Assembly: GCA_023133315.1 (NCBI GenBank)
Contig: JAGLWR010000082.1
Location: forward strand, 1-5,589
From: Methanomicrobia archaeon
GTDB taxonomy: Archaea; Methanobacteriota_B; Thermococci; Methanofastidiosales; B48-G16
Direction: 5' to 3'
Length of the DNA: 5,589 bases
Of the stretch, positions 1 through 5,589 are shown piece after piece; the first letter of the stretch is position 1; each line of letters opens with the position of its first letter. The notes beneath the pieces were generated by a model. The model saw nothing but the letters and a program-made list of their open reading frames with translations. It was not told where the DNA came from and ran no database searches. Made by a program: the position numbers and the translations under genes.

Positions 1-177
1 CCAGTAGCTGTCTTTCAATCCGTCATTTTCACTGATCATGTTCAAAAACTTTAATGCAGGTTCTGCAAGTTCGGAATTTCGCCAGAACATACAGGCTAAA
101 ACATCTTCCATTTCGTCTATAACCCTACTTTCTGGCTGAATCAGGAATGTCGTTTTTGACTTTTCTCGCAAGCTCAT
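1..177 (-). CDS. Hypothetical protein, 5' part only (continues past the left edge)
   Basis: The reverse strand is open for 59 codons from an ATG at 177 to base 1 without a stop. The product begins MSLREKSKTTFLIQPES and then looks helical, with acidic and hydrophobic residues alternating (DEMEDVLACMF, ALKFLNMISEN). There is no signal peptide or membrane segment in the visible part. I do not recognise the family. A well-formed archaeal promoter sits 44 bases upstream, so this is a separate transcription unit from the pilus operon. The start is uncertain. The ATG at 177 lies inside the perfect Shine-Dalgarno string GGTGAT (176-181) and so has no spacer. The in-frame TTG at 171 has that string at a 4-base spacing and may be the true start. 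A GTG at 180 is also in frame. An in-frame stop at 214-216 limits any longer form. Confidence 0.6.
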   Translation of the reverse strand, partial: MSLREKSKTTFLIQPESRVIDEMEDVLACMFWRNSELAEPALKFLNMISENDGLKDSYW

Positions 178-220
178 CACCGTTGAAACAATATTGCTGA
201 ACAATAATACGAATCATTAG

Positions 221-235
221 TATTTAAATCTTTCG
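221..235 (-). promoter_or_regulatory. Archaeal BRE/TATA promoter of the leftmost gene
   Basis: Read on the minus strand, this is CGAAAGATTTAAATA: a purine-rich TFB recognition element (BRE, about 230-235) directly followed by a TATA box (about 221-229). With the usual archaeal spacing of about 25 bases from the TATA box, transcription should start near 197-202, leaving a leader of roughly 20-30 bases before the start codon. The gap between the operon end (276) and this promoter (236-275) has no oligo-T run and no clear hairpin on the coding strand. Therefore no terminator of the upstream operon can be pointed to, and some read-through into this gene is possible. Confidence 0.75.
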
Positions 236-275
236 GTCAGCGTTTATCCCTGATAGCAAGTAATATTATATAGTT

Positions 276-1454
276 TTAGTAAATGACGATGCTTACTACC
301 TTGTAGATAACAGTCTCGTCTCTTAAAACGAGCCTGTATTCGCCTTTTTTCAAAGGCAACGTTTGAGAATAGTGCGACGATGTAAGAATAAATTTTTCAG
401 AGTTTATCTCCAGGGTCAAGTTTTTACAATCTGATATGGTAAAGGTAATAGCTTCATTGACCTCAATAACCATATCCTTCTGCTCCTTTTTTTCAAAAGT
501 AGTGAATATTATCTCTGTTAGTACGTCTTCGTAGTCCTCCTCTATTAAAGAAAAGAATATTTTGCCTGTTGTTATTTCCTCTTCGTTTTCATACACGTTA
601 TCTCCATAAACTATGATATTTTTATCGTCATGACTCAAAAAGACATCCCCTTTACCTATCGTCACGAGTTTTGTGCCATCTGAATAAAAATCATTTTTTG
701 TCATGTTGAGAATTTTTGTGCCCTCTTCATTCAATAAACTCACAAAATTCCTGCCACTGAAACCTATAAAAAGTATGTTTCCTCCATTTTTTAAATATTC
801 ATAAAGAATATGGGATTTTTCATAATCTACACCTGAGATACTATCAACGACGATAAAATCGTAATTTACTAGATCTTTATCTATTATTTTATAAGGGGTG
901 TATTTGAGATCTATCGGCGAAAAAACTCCTATCTTCGGGATTGAATCCCTGTAGTATCCATCTACCGTGAACTCGGAACCATTTTTGTCTGGTTTTACAA
1001 ACTCATTATTATACTTATAAATTTTTTCATAGTTGTAAAAATCTTCTTTTTTTATTAGATCCCCGATGACTACAATCTTATCCCGGAAAACGTCCTCTAT
1101 TTTTACATTCATTTTTGATACTACTATCTTAAATGGATCTTCTATCAAAATTTCTGGAGTAAAGAGTTTCAAATAGAACTCCACACTGTTACCTTCTATT
1201 GTATAATCCAAAATAATATTTACATTGGCTTCTTTACAGAACTCGTTCAGTTCTTCCTTGAGCGTATCTAAATCCTCGCTTATGTTATCTGAATACGCTA
1301 CAGTGTCCATGCATGCATTTTTTATACTCGTATACAGGGCATAATAGGTTTCTGTTTCCGTGGAAGGGGGCTCGTTGAAGACTCTGTTTACTGAAAAGAT
1401 CATTAAACAGACGATCACTGCTGAAATTAGAAAAAACTGTGTTTTTTTATTCAT
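276..1454 (-). CDS. Large pilin-like ectodomain protein with GATase1/Rossmann-like segment
   Basis: This 392 aa protein starts MNKKTQFFLISAVIVCLMIF: two lysines, then one hydrophobic helix (about 6-23), with the rest predicted outside the cell. The tip resembles the KKxQFFL starts of archaeal pilin-like proteins (recalled, not searched). Residues 35-110 are mixed, with a cysteine pair C48/C73 that could form a disulfide. Residues 173-240 have an alternating strand/helix pattern (NYDFIVVDS, then LKNGGNILFIGF) like non-catalytic GATase1-like domains; no G-x-C-x-G nucleophile elbow is visible. Residues 328-392 are beta-rich, with LPLKKGEYRLVL. Four N-X-S/T sequons occur (N57, N158, N250, N345). 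The start is at 1454: its ATG overlaps the previous stop as ATGA, and its ribosome site is weak (GTGGT), so it probably relies on coupling. It is the last operon gene. The function is unknown; an adhesin, tip or assembly protein is my inference. Confidence 0.85.
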   Translation of the reverse strand: MNKKTQFFLISAVIVCLMIFSVNRVFNEPPSTETETYYALYTSIKNACMDTVAYSDNISEDLDTLKEELNEFCKEANVNIILDYTIEGNSVEFYLKLFTPEILIEDPFKIVVSKMNVKIEDVFRDKIVVIGDLIKKEDFYNYEKIYKYNNEFVKPDKNGSEFTVDGYYRDSIPKIGVFSPIDLKYTPYKIIDKDLVNYDFIVVDSISGVDYEKSHILYEYLKNGGNILFIGFSGRNFVSLLNEEGTKILNMTKNDFYSDGTKLVTIGKGDVFLSHDDKNIIVYGDNVYENEEEITTGKIFFSLIEEDYEDVLTEIIFTTFEKKEQKDMVIEVNEAITFTISDCKNLTLEINSEKFILTSSHYSQTLPLKKGEYRLVLRDETVIYKVVSIVIY

Positions 1455-1840
1455 TTATACCACAAATATATTTTTATTTTATATATGAAAGTTTCATCAT
1501 CTACTATTTTTACGTATCTGCAGATTACAGCTTCTCTATCTGTTTCTCTTCCATATTTTTCATCATTTATTTCCAACGCATAATCAACATTTTCAGGAAT
1601 GCATTCCCTGATCTTTTCGTAGAGGAGATCCGGATCATTTTTCAGTGCATAATACAAGAAAGACGTTTCTTCGTACGGAAGAGAATCCAGAACAATTAAT
1701 GTGTCATCTCCAAGATTTTTAAGTTCTGTAAGGTCAGATTTTTCAAGAGTGAGTTCCCCTGAGGTGTACGTAAGGAAGCTGATCATTAAGATCCCTGCGA
1801 GCACAGATTCCAGAATTCTTGCATATCCCTTTTTATTCAT
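1451..1840 (-). CDS. Small pilin-like protein with N-terminal helix (129 aa)
   Basis: The product begins MNKKGYARILESVLAGILMI, which is a class III-like (prepilin-type) N-terminus. A short lysine tip and a glycine (G5) are followed by a hydrophobic helix (about 9-24) with one glutamate near its start (E11). Cleavage after G5 would put the glutamate at +6, one off the classic +5, so processing is uncertain. The rest is a soluble domain: DDTLIVLDSLP helix, then ECIPENVDYALEIND and a C-terminal strand KIKIYLWYK. C80 and C107 could pair. The frame is open to a further ATG at 1873, but the ATG at 1840 is preceded by a perfect GGTGAT with a 3-base spacer. I therefore use 1840, which also removes the overlap with the upstream gene. 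The likely role is a minor pilin or pseudopilin of the filament built by the upstream ATPase and platform; I have no firm family name. Confidence 0.85.
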   Translation of the reverse strand: MNKKGYARILESVLAGILMISFLTYTSGELTLEKSDLTELKNLGDDTLIVLDSLPYEETSFLYYALKNDPDLLYEKIRECIPENVDYALEINDEKYGRETDREAVICRYVKIVDDETFIYKIKIYLWYK

Positions 1841-1843
1841 GAT

Positions 1844-1849
1844 ATCACC
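1844..1849 (-). promoter_or_regulatory. Ribosome binding site GGTGAT that contains the upstream stop codon
   Basis: GGTGAT on the minus strand matches the archaeal anti-Shine-Dalgarno sequence fully and stands 3 bases before the ATG at 1840. The TGA stop of the 141 aa gene (1845-1847) is inside this motif, so a ribosome ending there sits on the next initiation site. This decides the start at 1840 over the upstream ATG at 1873. Confidence 0.85.
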
Positions 1850-2270
1850 AGTAATATAAATAGAACCTCCCAAGTTCGTTGTCTATTATTATGGGTCTTT
1901 CAAACTTTTTAACATTTTTTAATTGGGGTATCTCTTTTCCGTACGTAAATTTGTAATTTTCGCTGTCTAATACTATCCTGAAGTTTCCCTCTATCTTCAA
2001 AATTTCTTTTACGTCTTTATATTCCATTTTCATGAGTTCTTCTACTTTTTCTTTGTTCAGGATGTTGGGACTCGAAGCCAAACCTATCTTTTCTACATTT
2101 GAAGAATCCCAGTTTTCTGGATATCCTTTATCTTTTAAAAATGTTTCCAGAAGCACTTCTCCTTCCAGTGGCTCACCTCTTTCATAATCAAAGGAAAGTA
2201 GAGAATAGATCACAAAAGAGAAAGAGATCATGAAAACTAAAAATCCGACTCCGAACTCTATTTTCTGCAT
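1845..2270 (-). CDS. Small pilin-like protein with GYPxNW / IGLA region (141 aa)
   Basis: The product starts MQKIEFGVGFLVFMISFSFV: a very short tip with one lysine and a glutamate, then a hydrophobic helix (about 7-26), followed by a soluble domain presumably outside the membrane. Its middle shows LKDKGYPENWD (about 45-55), KIGLASSPNILNKEKVEEL (about 61-79) and EYKDVKEILKI. I recall this arrangement (GxPxNW, then IGL, then an N-x-x-K helix and a tyrosine) from archaeal pilin-like proteins near type IV pilus genes; this is memory, not a search. There are no cysteines. No clear G or A cleavage site precedes the helix; G7 is the nearest candidate. The frame is open to an ATG at 2297, but the ATG at 2270 has GGGGTG 4 bases upstream and begins one base after the previous stop, so I prefer 2270. 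The likely role is a minor pilin or anchor subunit. Confidence 0.85.
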   Translation of the reverse strand: MQKIEFGVGFLVFMISFSFVIYSLLSFDYERGEPLEGEVLLETFLKDKGYPENWDSSNVEKIGLASSPNILNKEKVEELMKMEYKDVKEILKIEGNFRIVLDSENYKFTYGKEIPQLKNVKKFERPIIIDNELGRFYLYYW

Positions 2271-2271
2271 G

Positions 2272-3111
2272 TTACACCCCCAGGAAGTAGAATGCAATGT
2301 ATGAAACTACTATCATTATTATACTATGTTTTAACCCGGATATAACCTTTCCATTTGTTATTTTTCCCATAATGAGACCGTTAAAAAATCCTTCCAGCAT
2401 TAAAAGTCTGAAAAATAGTGTTCTGTATCCTTCTAACGAAATGCCATAGATTATTTCGCCTCCCTCTATCTGCGACATTGGGACTAAGAAAGCATGATAG
2501 AGGAGAATAACCATCGCAAGAAAAAGACCAAAAATCATATACATTATAATCATATACGGTGCAATGTTTCCTTTGAGCTCTCTCTCTATCTCCTTCAATT
2601 GTTTCGAGTTCTTGGAAGCCGAGTTTAAGATATCTCTAATATCTCCTCCTGAGCGATTCGCTTCTATGATAAGATAAATAAATTTCTCGATAAAGGGACT
2701 TTTTATAAAAAATACGAATCTTTCTAAAACCTCTTCAAAGGGGATGCCCCACGTTATAAGCCTGTGAATTCTTCTTATTTCATCTGTAAGGACGTCATAA
2801 TCTCTCTTAGAACAGATGGCAACCGCCTGCGGTATGCTCATTCCGGAATTCACAGATGATGCTATATCCGCCAAAAAATCAGGGAATATCTCTTCACATT
2901 TCTTTATCCTTCTGAATTCAAAGTATCTGTAAGTGGTATACGGAAGAGCACCTATCAAGAATGAGAACAGAATAAAATCATCATAAGCGTCTGTATTAAA
3001 ATAAAATAATGTCGAATAAAAAAGGAGGAAGGTTGCAATTATTAACGGTATGACTATTAATCCTATATTTCTAAGGCTCCAGAAACTTTCTTTTAATTCT
3101 TTTTTCTCCAT
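2272..3111 (-). CDS. TadC-like type II secretion system F (T2SF) platform protein, second copy
   Basis: This is an integral membrane protein of the inner membrane platform that couples the ATPase to filament assembly. The 279 aa form has membrane segments at about 16-37, 43-60, 184-208, 229-249 and 261-277. A cytoplasmic T2SF domain lies between (about 75-180): PDFLADIASSVNSGMS opens it, followed by LITWGIPFEEVL (118-129) and EANRSGGDIRDIL (150-162), then a lysine/glutamate-rich helix before the third membrane segment. This layout and these motifs match archaeal TadC-like proteins closely. The RSGGD motif is shared with the upstream neighbour. The frame is open to an ATG at 3135, but the ATG at 3111 has GGAGG at a 6-base spacing and starts one base after the previous stop, so I chose 3111. 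It most likely pairs with the upstream platform protein as a heteromer. Confidence 0.93.
   Translation of the reverse strand: MEKKELKESFWSLRNIGLIVIPLIIATFLLFYSTLFYFNTDAYDDFILFSFLIGALPYTTYRYFEFRRIKKCEEIFPDFLADIASSVNSGMSIPQAVAICSKRDYDVLTDEIRRIHRLITWGIPFEEVLERFVFFIKSPFIEKFIYLIIEANRSGGDIRDILNSASKNSKQLKEIERELKGNIAPYMIIMYMIFGLFLAMVILLYHAFLVPMSQIEGGEIIYGISLEGYRTLFFRLLMLEGFFNGLIMGKITNGKVISGLKHSIIMIVVSYIAFYFLGV
2275..2280 (-). promoter_or_regulatory. Ribosome binding site GGGGTG deciding the start at 2270
   Basis: On the minus strand GGGGTG lies in the last sense codons of the second platform gene and ends 4 bases before the ATG at 2270. The TAA stop of that gene (2272-2274) falls in the spacer. The spacing fits the GGTGAT register of the other sites in the operon, and it supports the 141 aa form over a 150 aa form starting at 2297. 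Confidence 0.75.
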
Positions 3112-3112
3112 C

Positions 3113-3964
3113 TCATTCCTCCGGGTATATCGCATCCAACAGTAAAATGAACAGTATAGAAAAACCTGGAACTACAATATATGTGAGGATATTGAGGATA
3201 TCATCATATGTGAAAGGACCTAATTTTTGGGCAGAGAATAATTTGAATATACTTATAGTTACTATTAGAAGGAGGATCAGAAAAATAAAAGAGATAAAAA
3301 TCTCCGAGTATATCCCCAACGTATCTGTAAACTCTTTTCTTGTCTCTCTGTAATCAAACATGATCCCATCAGCTTTATTTTTAAGATAGACATTTAAATC
3401 TCCTCCAGATCGTATTGTCGTCACAATGCCCTGGAGAAGATCGCTAAACTTCTTAGAAGGTGTGACGAAGGAGTAGTCTGCGAGTACAGAAACTATGTCC
3501 TTTCCAAATATCTTCGATTCTATAGCTATATTCTTCGCTTCTTCAGTTATCTCGCCATATAGGGGAGATTTTGCTATATTTTCAAATATTATTATGGGTG
3601 CTACTCCGGCTTCTGCCATGGCTGACATGTACGTAACAGAATATGCCAATTTTGACTCTATATCTCTTCTTCTATTCGATGCTACGAATCCCGGGTACAT
3701 GTAAAGTATCAAAAAAGCTATGAGAAGTGTTATGGGCAGAATAATTAAAAAAAATATATTTAAACGAAAATAATAGTAAAGAACAAAAAAAAATCCGAGA
3801 AAAAAGATTGTTATAAGAAAAAGCGTAAACATAACCATGCTGAGATATTCATAAATGCTTATCTTCATGTTTGCTCTTTTAAGAGTTTTTTTAACTCCTT
3901 TAAAACTATCTTTAAAAACTTTCTTTACAATGCTGCCGAAGAGCATAAATGCGAATCCGTACAT
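3113..3964 (-). CDS. TadC-like type II secretion system F (T2SF) platform protein, first copy
   Basis: This 283 aa membrane protein has a cytoplasmic N-terminus (about 1-38, with a lysine-rich stretch and RANMKISIYEYLS, typical of archaeal platform proteins). Membrane segments follow at about 42-65 and 69-90. A T2SF domain (about 100-215) contains YMSAMAEAGV, SPLYGEITEEAKNI, TPSKKFSDLLQGI and IRSGGDLNVYL, and the last membrane segments are at about 219-240 and 257-277. It is diverged from the next gene, but the same RSGGD motif sits at the same place in the fold. In the archaellum, and in several archaeal pili, the platform is a single long protein; here it is two short ones, as in Tad and Epd-like systems. 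The start at 3964 shares one base with the ATPase stop (TAATG) and has GGAGG 6 bases upstream. The membrane segments are rich in Phe, which explains the A-runs at about 3720-3830. Confidence 0.93.
   Translation of the reverse strand: MYGFAFMLFGSIVKKVFKDSFKGVKKTLKRANMKISIYEYLSMVMFTLFLITIFFLGFFFVLYYYFRLNIFFLIILPITLLIAFLILYMYPGFVASNRRRDIESKLAYSVTYMSAMAEAGVAPIIIFENIAKSPLYGEITEEAKNIAIESKIFGKDIVSVLADYSFVTPSKKFSDLLQGIVTTIRSGGDLNVYLKNKADGIMFDYRETRKEFTDTLGIYSEIFISFIFLILLLIVTISIFKLFSAQKLGPFTYDDILNILTYIVVPGFSILFILLLDAIYPEE
3118..3122 (-). promoter_or_regulatory. Ribosome binding site GGAGG deciding the start at 3111
   Basis: GGAGG on the minus strand lies in the final Pro-Glu-Glu codons of the first platform gene and stands 6 bases before the ATG at 3111. 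This is the same spacing as at the ATPase/platform junction. It lies inside any gene started at 3135, so it argues for the shorter product. Confidence 0.85.
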
Positions 3965-5562
3965 TACGTCCCTCCAATCCTCCTCAGAACTGACTGCGGA
4001 TCTTTATAGTAAGAAGCAATTACATCCGCCACATCTTTATAGAATCTTATATTGTTATCTCTCATCCATTCTAAGACTTTTTTTCTGTTTTTTATCTCTT
4101 TTTCGATATCTTCAGGAGAAACACCGATTCTTTCACTCATTTTTTCAAGAAGGTAACTTCTACCTGAAAACCTAAAAGTATCTTCAAAAGGATTCCACTC
4201 ATAAAGTGTATTGGTAATCACTTCATTCGTTGTCGGATCTAAATCGATAACCTCCACTATCTGAGTTATTCTTCTCACGAGTCTATCCTTGATCTTGGCT
4301 CTCTGTTCAAGGATAATGCAGTCTATATTCTTTATCAAGATCCTCGGTACGTTTATCGGTTCAGACTCCAATCTGTGAATAACACCCTGTGGAGAATCTG
4401 CGTGAATCGTACCCATTGCGGCATGTCCTGTAGCAACTGCCTGGAATAACGTGTACGCTTCTTCACCTCTCACTTCTCCTACGATAACGTACTCAGGTCT
4501 CTGCCTCAGTGCCGCCTTTAAAAGATCAAACATATTCACCTCTCCCAGCTTTCTTTCTCCTGTCATTGGTCCAAACCCAGTTCTTGTTACAGAAGGAATC
4601 CAGTTTTCATGCGGCAGATTTAATTCCGGTGTATCTTCGATCGTGATTATCTTCAGCTCAGGTTTAATGAATAGAGAGAGAGCATTGAGCGTGGTAGTCT
4701 TTCCAGAAGCTGTGCCTCCTGCAATGATTATAGAAGACTCCTGTTCCATTATGTACCAGACGTAAGCCAGCATATCCGCCGAAAAAGTACCTAATTTAAT
4801 CAGATCCACAGGAGTAAAAGGGTCTTCTCTAAACTTTCTGATCGTGAAAGTAGATCCTCTCATAGTAATCTCTTTCCCCAGTGTGAGCTGAACTCTACTT
4901 CCATCAGGCAATGCACCGTCTAAAAGTGGATTTGCCACTGAGAGATGTCTGCCACATCTCTGTGCTATTTTGATTATAAACGAATCCAGTTCTTCATGAG
5001 TTTTAAAGAATATATTTGTTCTCATTGACCCGTAAACTCTGTGATAGACGTATAAAGGTATCCCCGGTCCATCACAGCTTATATCCTCGATATTCGGATC
5101 TTTTTTAATGGGGTTTATCTTTCCGTATCCCACAAAATCTCTGAGGATGTAGTAGATTATCCTTTCTTTTGAATAAGGATCTATTTTTACCTTATACTTT
5201 TTTATTATCTTTTCTATCTCGGTTCTTACAAAGGTTTTAAGTTTACTTTCATCGTACAGAGAAAAGTCTATCACCAGTGTATCTTCCAAAACACTCACGA
5301 TCTCATTTAAGATCATTTCTTCTTTGATCACCACGCCAGGCTCTAAAACTCTGTACAGTAAGGATTTTTCCTCGGGATCGAAAAATATATTGACAAAAGC
5401 GTAAGGATAATCTATGGGATACATTATATTAAGATCCGTGATGCGTGTTTCCAGGATTTTATCGGAAAGATAAGGTTTATCTAATCTCACCGCGTTTATA
5501 CTCCTTATATCAATGGGATCGGGATATCTTTTTTCTGGAATTTTTGTTTTCTTTTTAAACAT
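3964..5562 (-). CDS. Type II/IV secretion system (Tad/VirB11-like) pilus assembly ATPase
   Basis: This is the cytoplasmic hexameric motor of an archaeal type IV filament system, using ATP hydrolysis to drive subunit insertion through the platform. It is 532 aa and appears complete. An archaeal N-terminal region (about 40-160, with YPIDYPYAFVNI and VLEPGV) is followed by the N-domain (GRHLSVANPLLDGALPDGSR, 204-223) and then the RecA-like core. Key motifs are Walker A GGTASGKT (282-289), the Asp box ITIEDTPEL (306-314), Walker B VIVGEVR (359-365, with E363) and the His box TGHAAMGTIHADS (378-390, with H380 and H387). The C-terminal tail (about 465-532) is the usual archaeal helical region. All catalytic residues are present. 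The ATG directly follows an upstream TGA; its ribosome site GTTGAT is one mismatch from GGTGAT. The two platform genes that follow point to a Tad/Epd-like pilus rather than the archaellum, whose platform is one long gene. Confidence 0.96.
   Translation of the reverse strand: MFKKKTKIPEKRYPDPIDIRSINAVRLDKPYLSDKILETRITDLNIMYPIDYPYAFVNIFFDPEEKSLLYRVLEPGVVIKEEMILNEIVSVLEDTLVIDFSLYDESKLKTFVRTEIEKIIKKYKVKIDPYSKERIIYYILRDFVGYGKINPIKKDPNIEDISCDGPGIPLYVYHRVYGSMRTNIFFKTHEELDSFIIKIAQRCGRHLSVANPLLDGALPDGSRVQLTLGKEITMRGSTFTIRKFREDPFTPVDLIKLGTFSADMLAYVWYIMEQESSIIIAGGTASGKTTTLNALSLFIKPELKIITIEDTPELNLPHENWIPSVTRTGFGPMTGERKLGEVNMFDLLKAALRQRPEYVIVGEVRGEEAYTLFQAVATGHAAMGTIHADSPQGVIHRLESEPINVPRILIKNIDCIILEQRAKIKDRLVRRITQIVEVIDLDPTTNEVITNTLYEWNPFEDTFRFSGRSYLLEKMSERIGVSPEDIEKEIKNRKKVLEWMRDNNIRFYKDVADVIASYYKDPQSVLRRIGGT
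3971..3975 (-). promoter_or_regulatory. Ribosome binding site GGAGG of the first platform gene
   Basis: GGAGG on the minus strand lies within the last codons of the ATPase gene, 6 bases before the ATG at 3964. A second GGAGG at 3979-3983 is further away. With the TAATG stop/start overlap this indicates translational coupling between motor and platform. Confidence 0.8.
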
Positions 5563-5589
5563 TCAGATCAACTCTATCTTTTCTATCTC
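5563..5589 (-). CDS. C-terminal end of an upstream gene (partial)
   Basis: The minus strand reads EIEKIELI followed by TGA at 5563-5565, in a frame that fills the 27 bases to the window edge. The stop abuts the ATPase start with no gap, in the same style as the tightly packed junctions downstream, so I read it as the tail of the preceding operon gene. Eight residues do not allow a family call. No promoter fits between it and the ATPase, so the operon promoter must lie to the right of the window. Confidence 0.55.
   Translation of the reverse strand, partial: EIEKIELI

Noticed and set aside
189..196. Palindrome CAATATTG near the predicted transcript start of the left gene, with a nearby repeat of ATTGTT
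   Set aside because: Only 8 bases, flanks do not extend the symmetry, and such strings are common in AT-rich DNA; too weak to call an operator.
261..275. AT-rich palindrome TAATATTA after the operon as a possible terminator or second TATA box
   Set aside because: No oligo-T run follows on the coding strand and no purine-rich BRE stands before it; the site at 221-235 is a far better promoter.
1439..1699. Plus-strand open frame of 86 codons
   Set aside because: Antisense to the 129 aa gene; the product is a low-complexity Phe/Ile/Tyr run made by A-rich codons on the other strand, with no ribosome site.
3113..3116. ATGA overlap that might start the second platform gene
   Set aside because: This ATG is out of frame and meets a TAA after seven codons; the real start is the ATG at 3111.
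3720..3830. Long A-runs suggesting a low-complexity repeat or terminator
   Set aside because: They are Phe/Ile/Leu codons of the first membrane segments of the platform protein read on the minus strand.
3147..4765. Plus-strand open frames at 3147-3353, 3495-3704, 3855-4175 and 4451-4765
   Set aside because: All lie antisense inside the platform and ATPase genes, whose motifs are clearly on the minus strand; none has a promoter or recognisable protein features.
3964..5562. Assignment of the ATPase as the archaellum motor ArlI (FlaI)
   Set aside because: No archaellum genes (archaellins, ArlH, ArlG/F) are near, and the platform is two short proteins, not one long ArlJ.

Overview
The window looks like part of a thermophilic euryarchaeal genome. 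Four things point there. The ATPase belongs to the archaeal type II/IV secretion ATPase group with its typical archaeal N-terminal extension. Two separate archaeal TadC-like platform proteins follow it. Ribosome binding sites are strong and of GGAGG/GGTGAT type. A BRE plus TATA box promoter lies in the only real intergenic gap. The DNA is AT-rich, with many ATA and AGA/AGG codons. I cannot name the genus; an Archaeoglobi-like or related lineage is a guess.

Almost everything is on the minus strand and reads from right to left. At the right edge (5563-5589) are the last eight codons and stop of an upstream gene. It is followed without a gap by a secretion/pilus assembly ATPase (3964-5562), then two inner membrane platform proteins of the T2SF/TadC family (3113-3964 and 2272-3111). 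Next come three proteins that each start with a short charged tip and one hydrophobic helix: 141 aa (1845-2270), 129 aa (1451-1840) and 392 aa (276-1454). The junctions are butted, overlap by 1 or 4 bases, or leave gaps of 1-4 bases, and at the four internal junctions from the ATPase to the 129 aa gene a strong Shine-Dalgarno sequence lies at the very end of the preceding gene. This is one operon, probably translationally coupled. On ribosome binding site evidence I shortened the starts of three genes relative to their longest open frames.

Together the genes form the core of a type IV filament machine of the Tad/Epd-like kind: one motor ATPase, a two-part platform and three candidate minor pilins or pilus-associated ectodomain proteins. 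No prepilin peptidase and no obvious major pilin lie in the window; the promoter of the operon is also outside it, to the right. The most unusual member is the last gene, which joins a pilin-like N-terminus to a large ectodomain with a GATase1/Rossmann-like segment and a beta-rich C-terminal part.

At the left, a 98-base gap (178-275) holds a good archaeal promoter for a further minus-strand gene of unknown function that runs off the window (1-177). I see no RNA genes, mobile elements, CRISPR arrays or long repeats.
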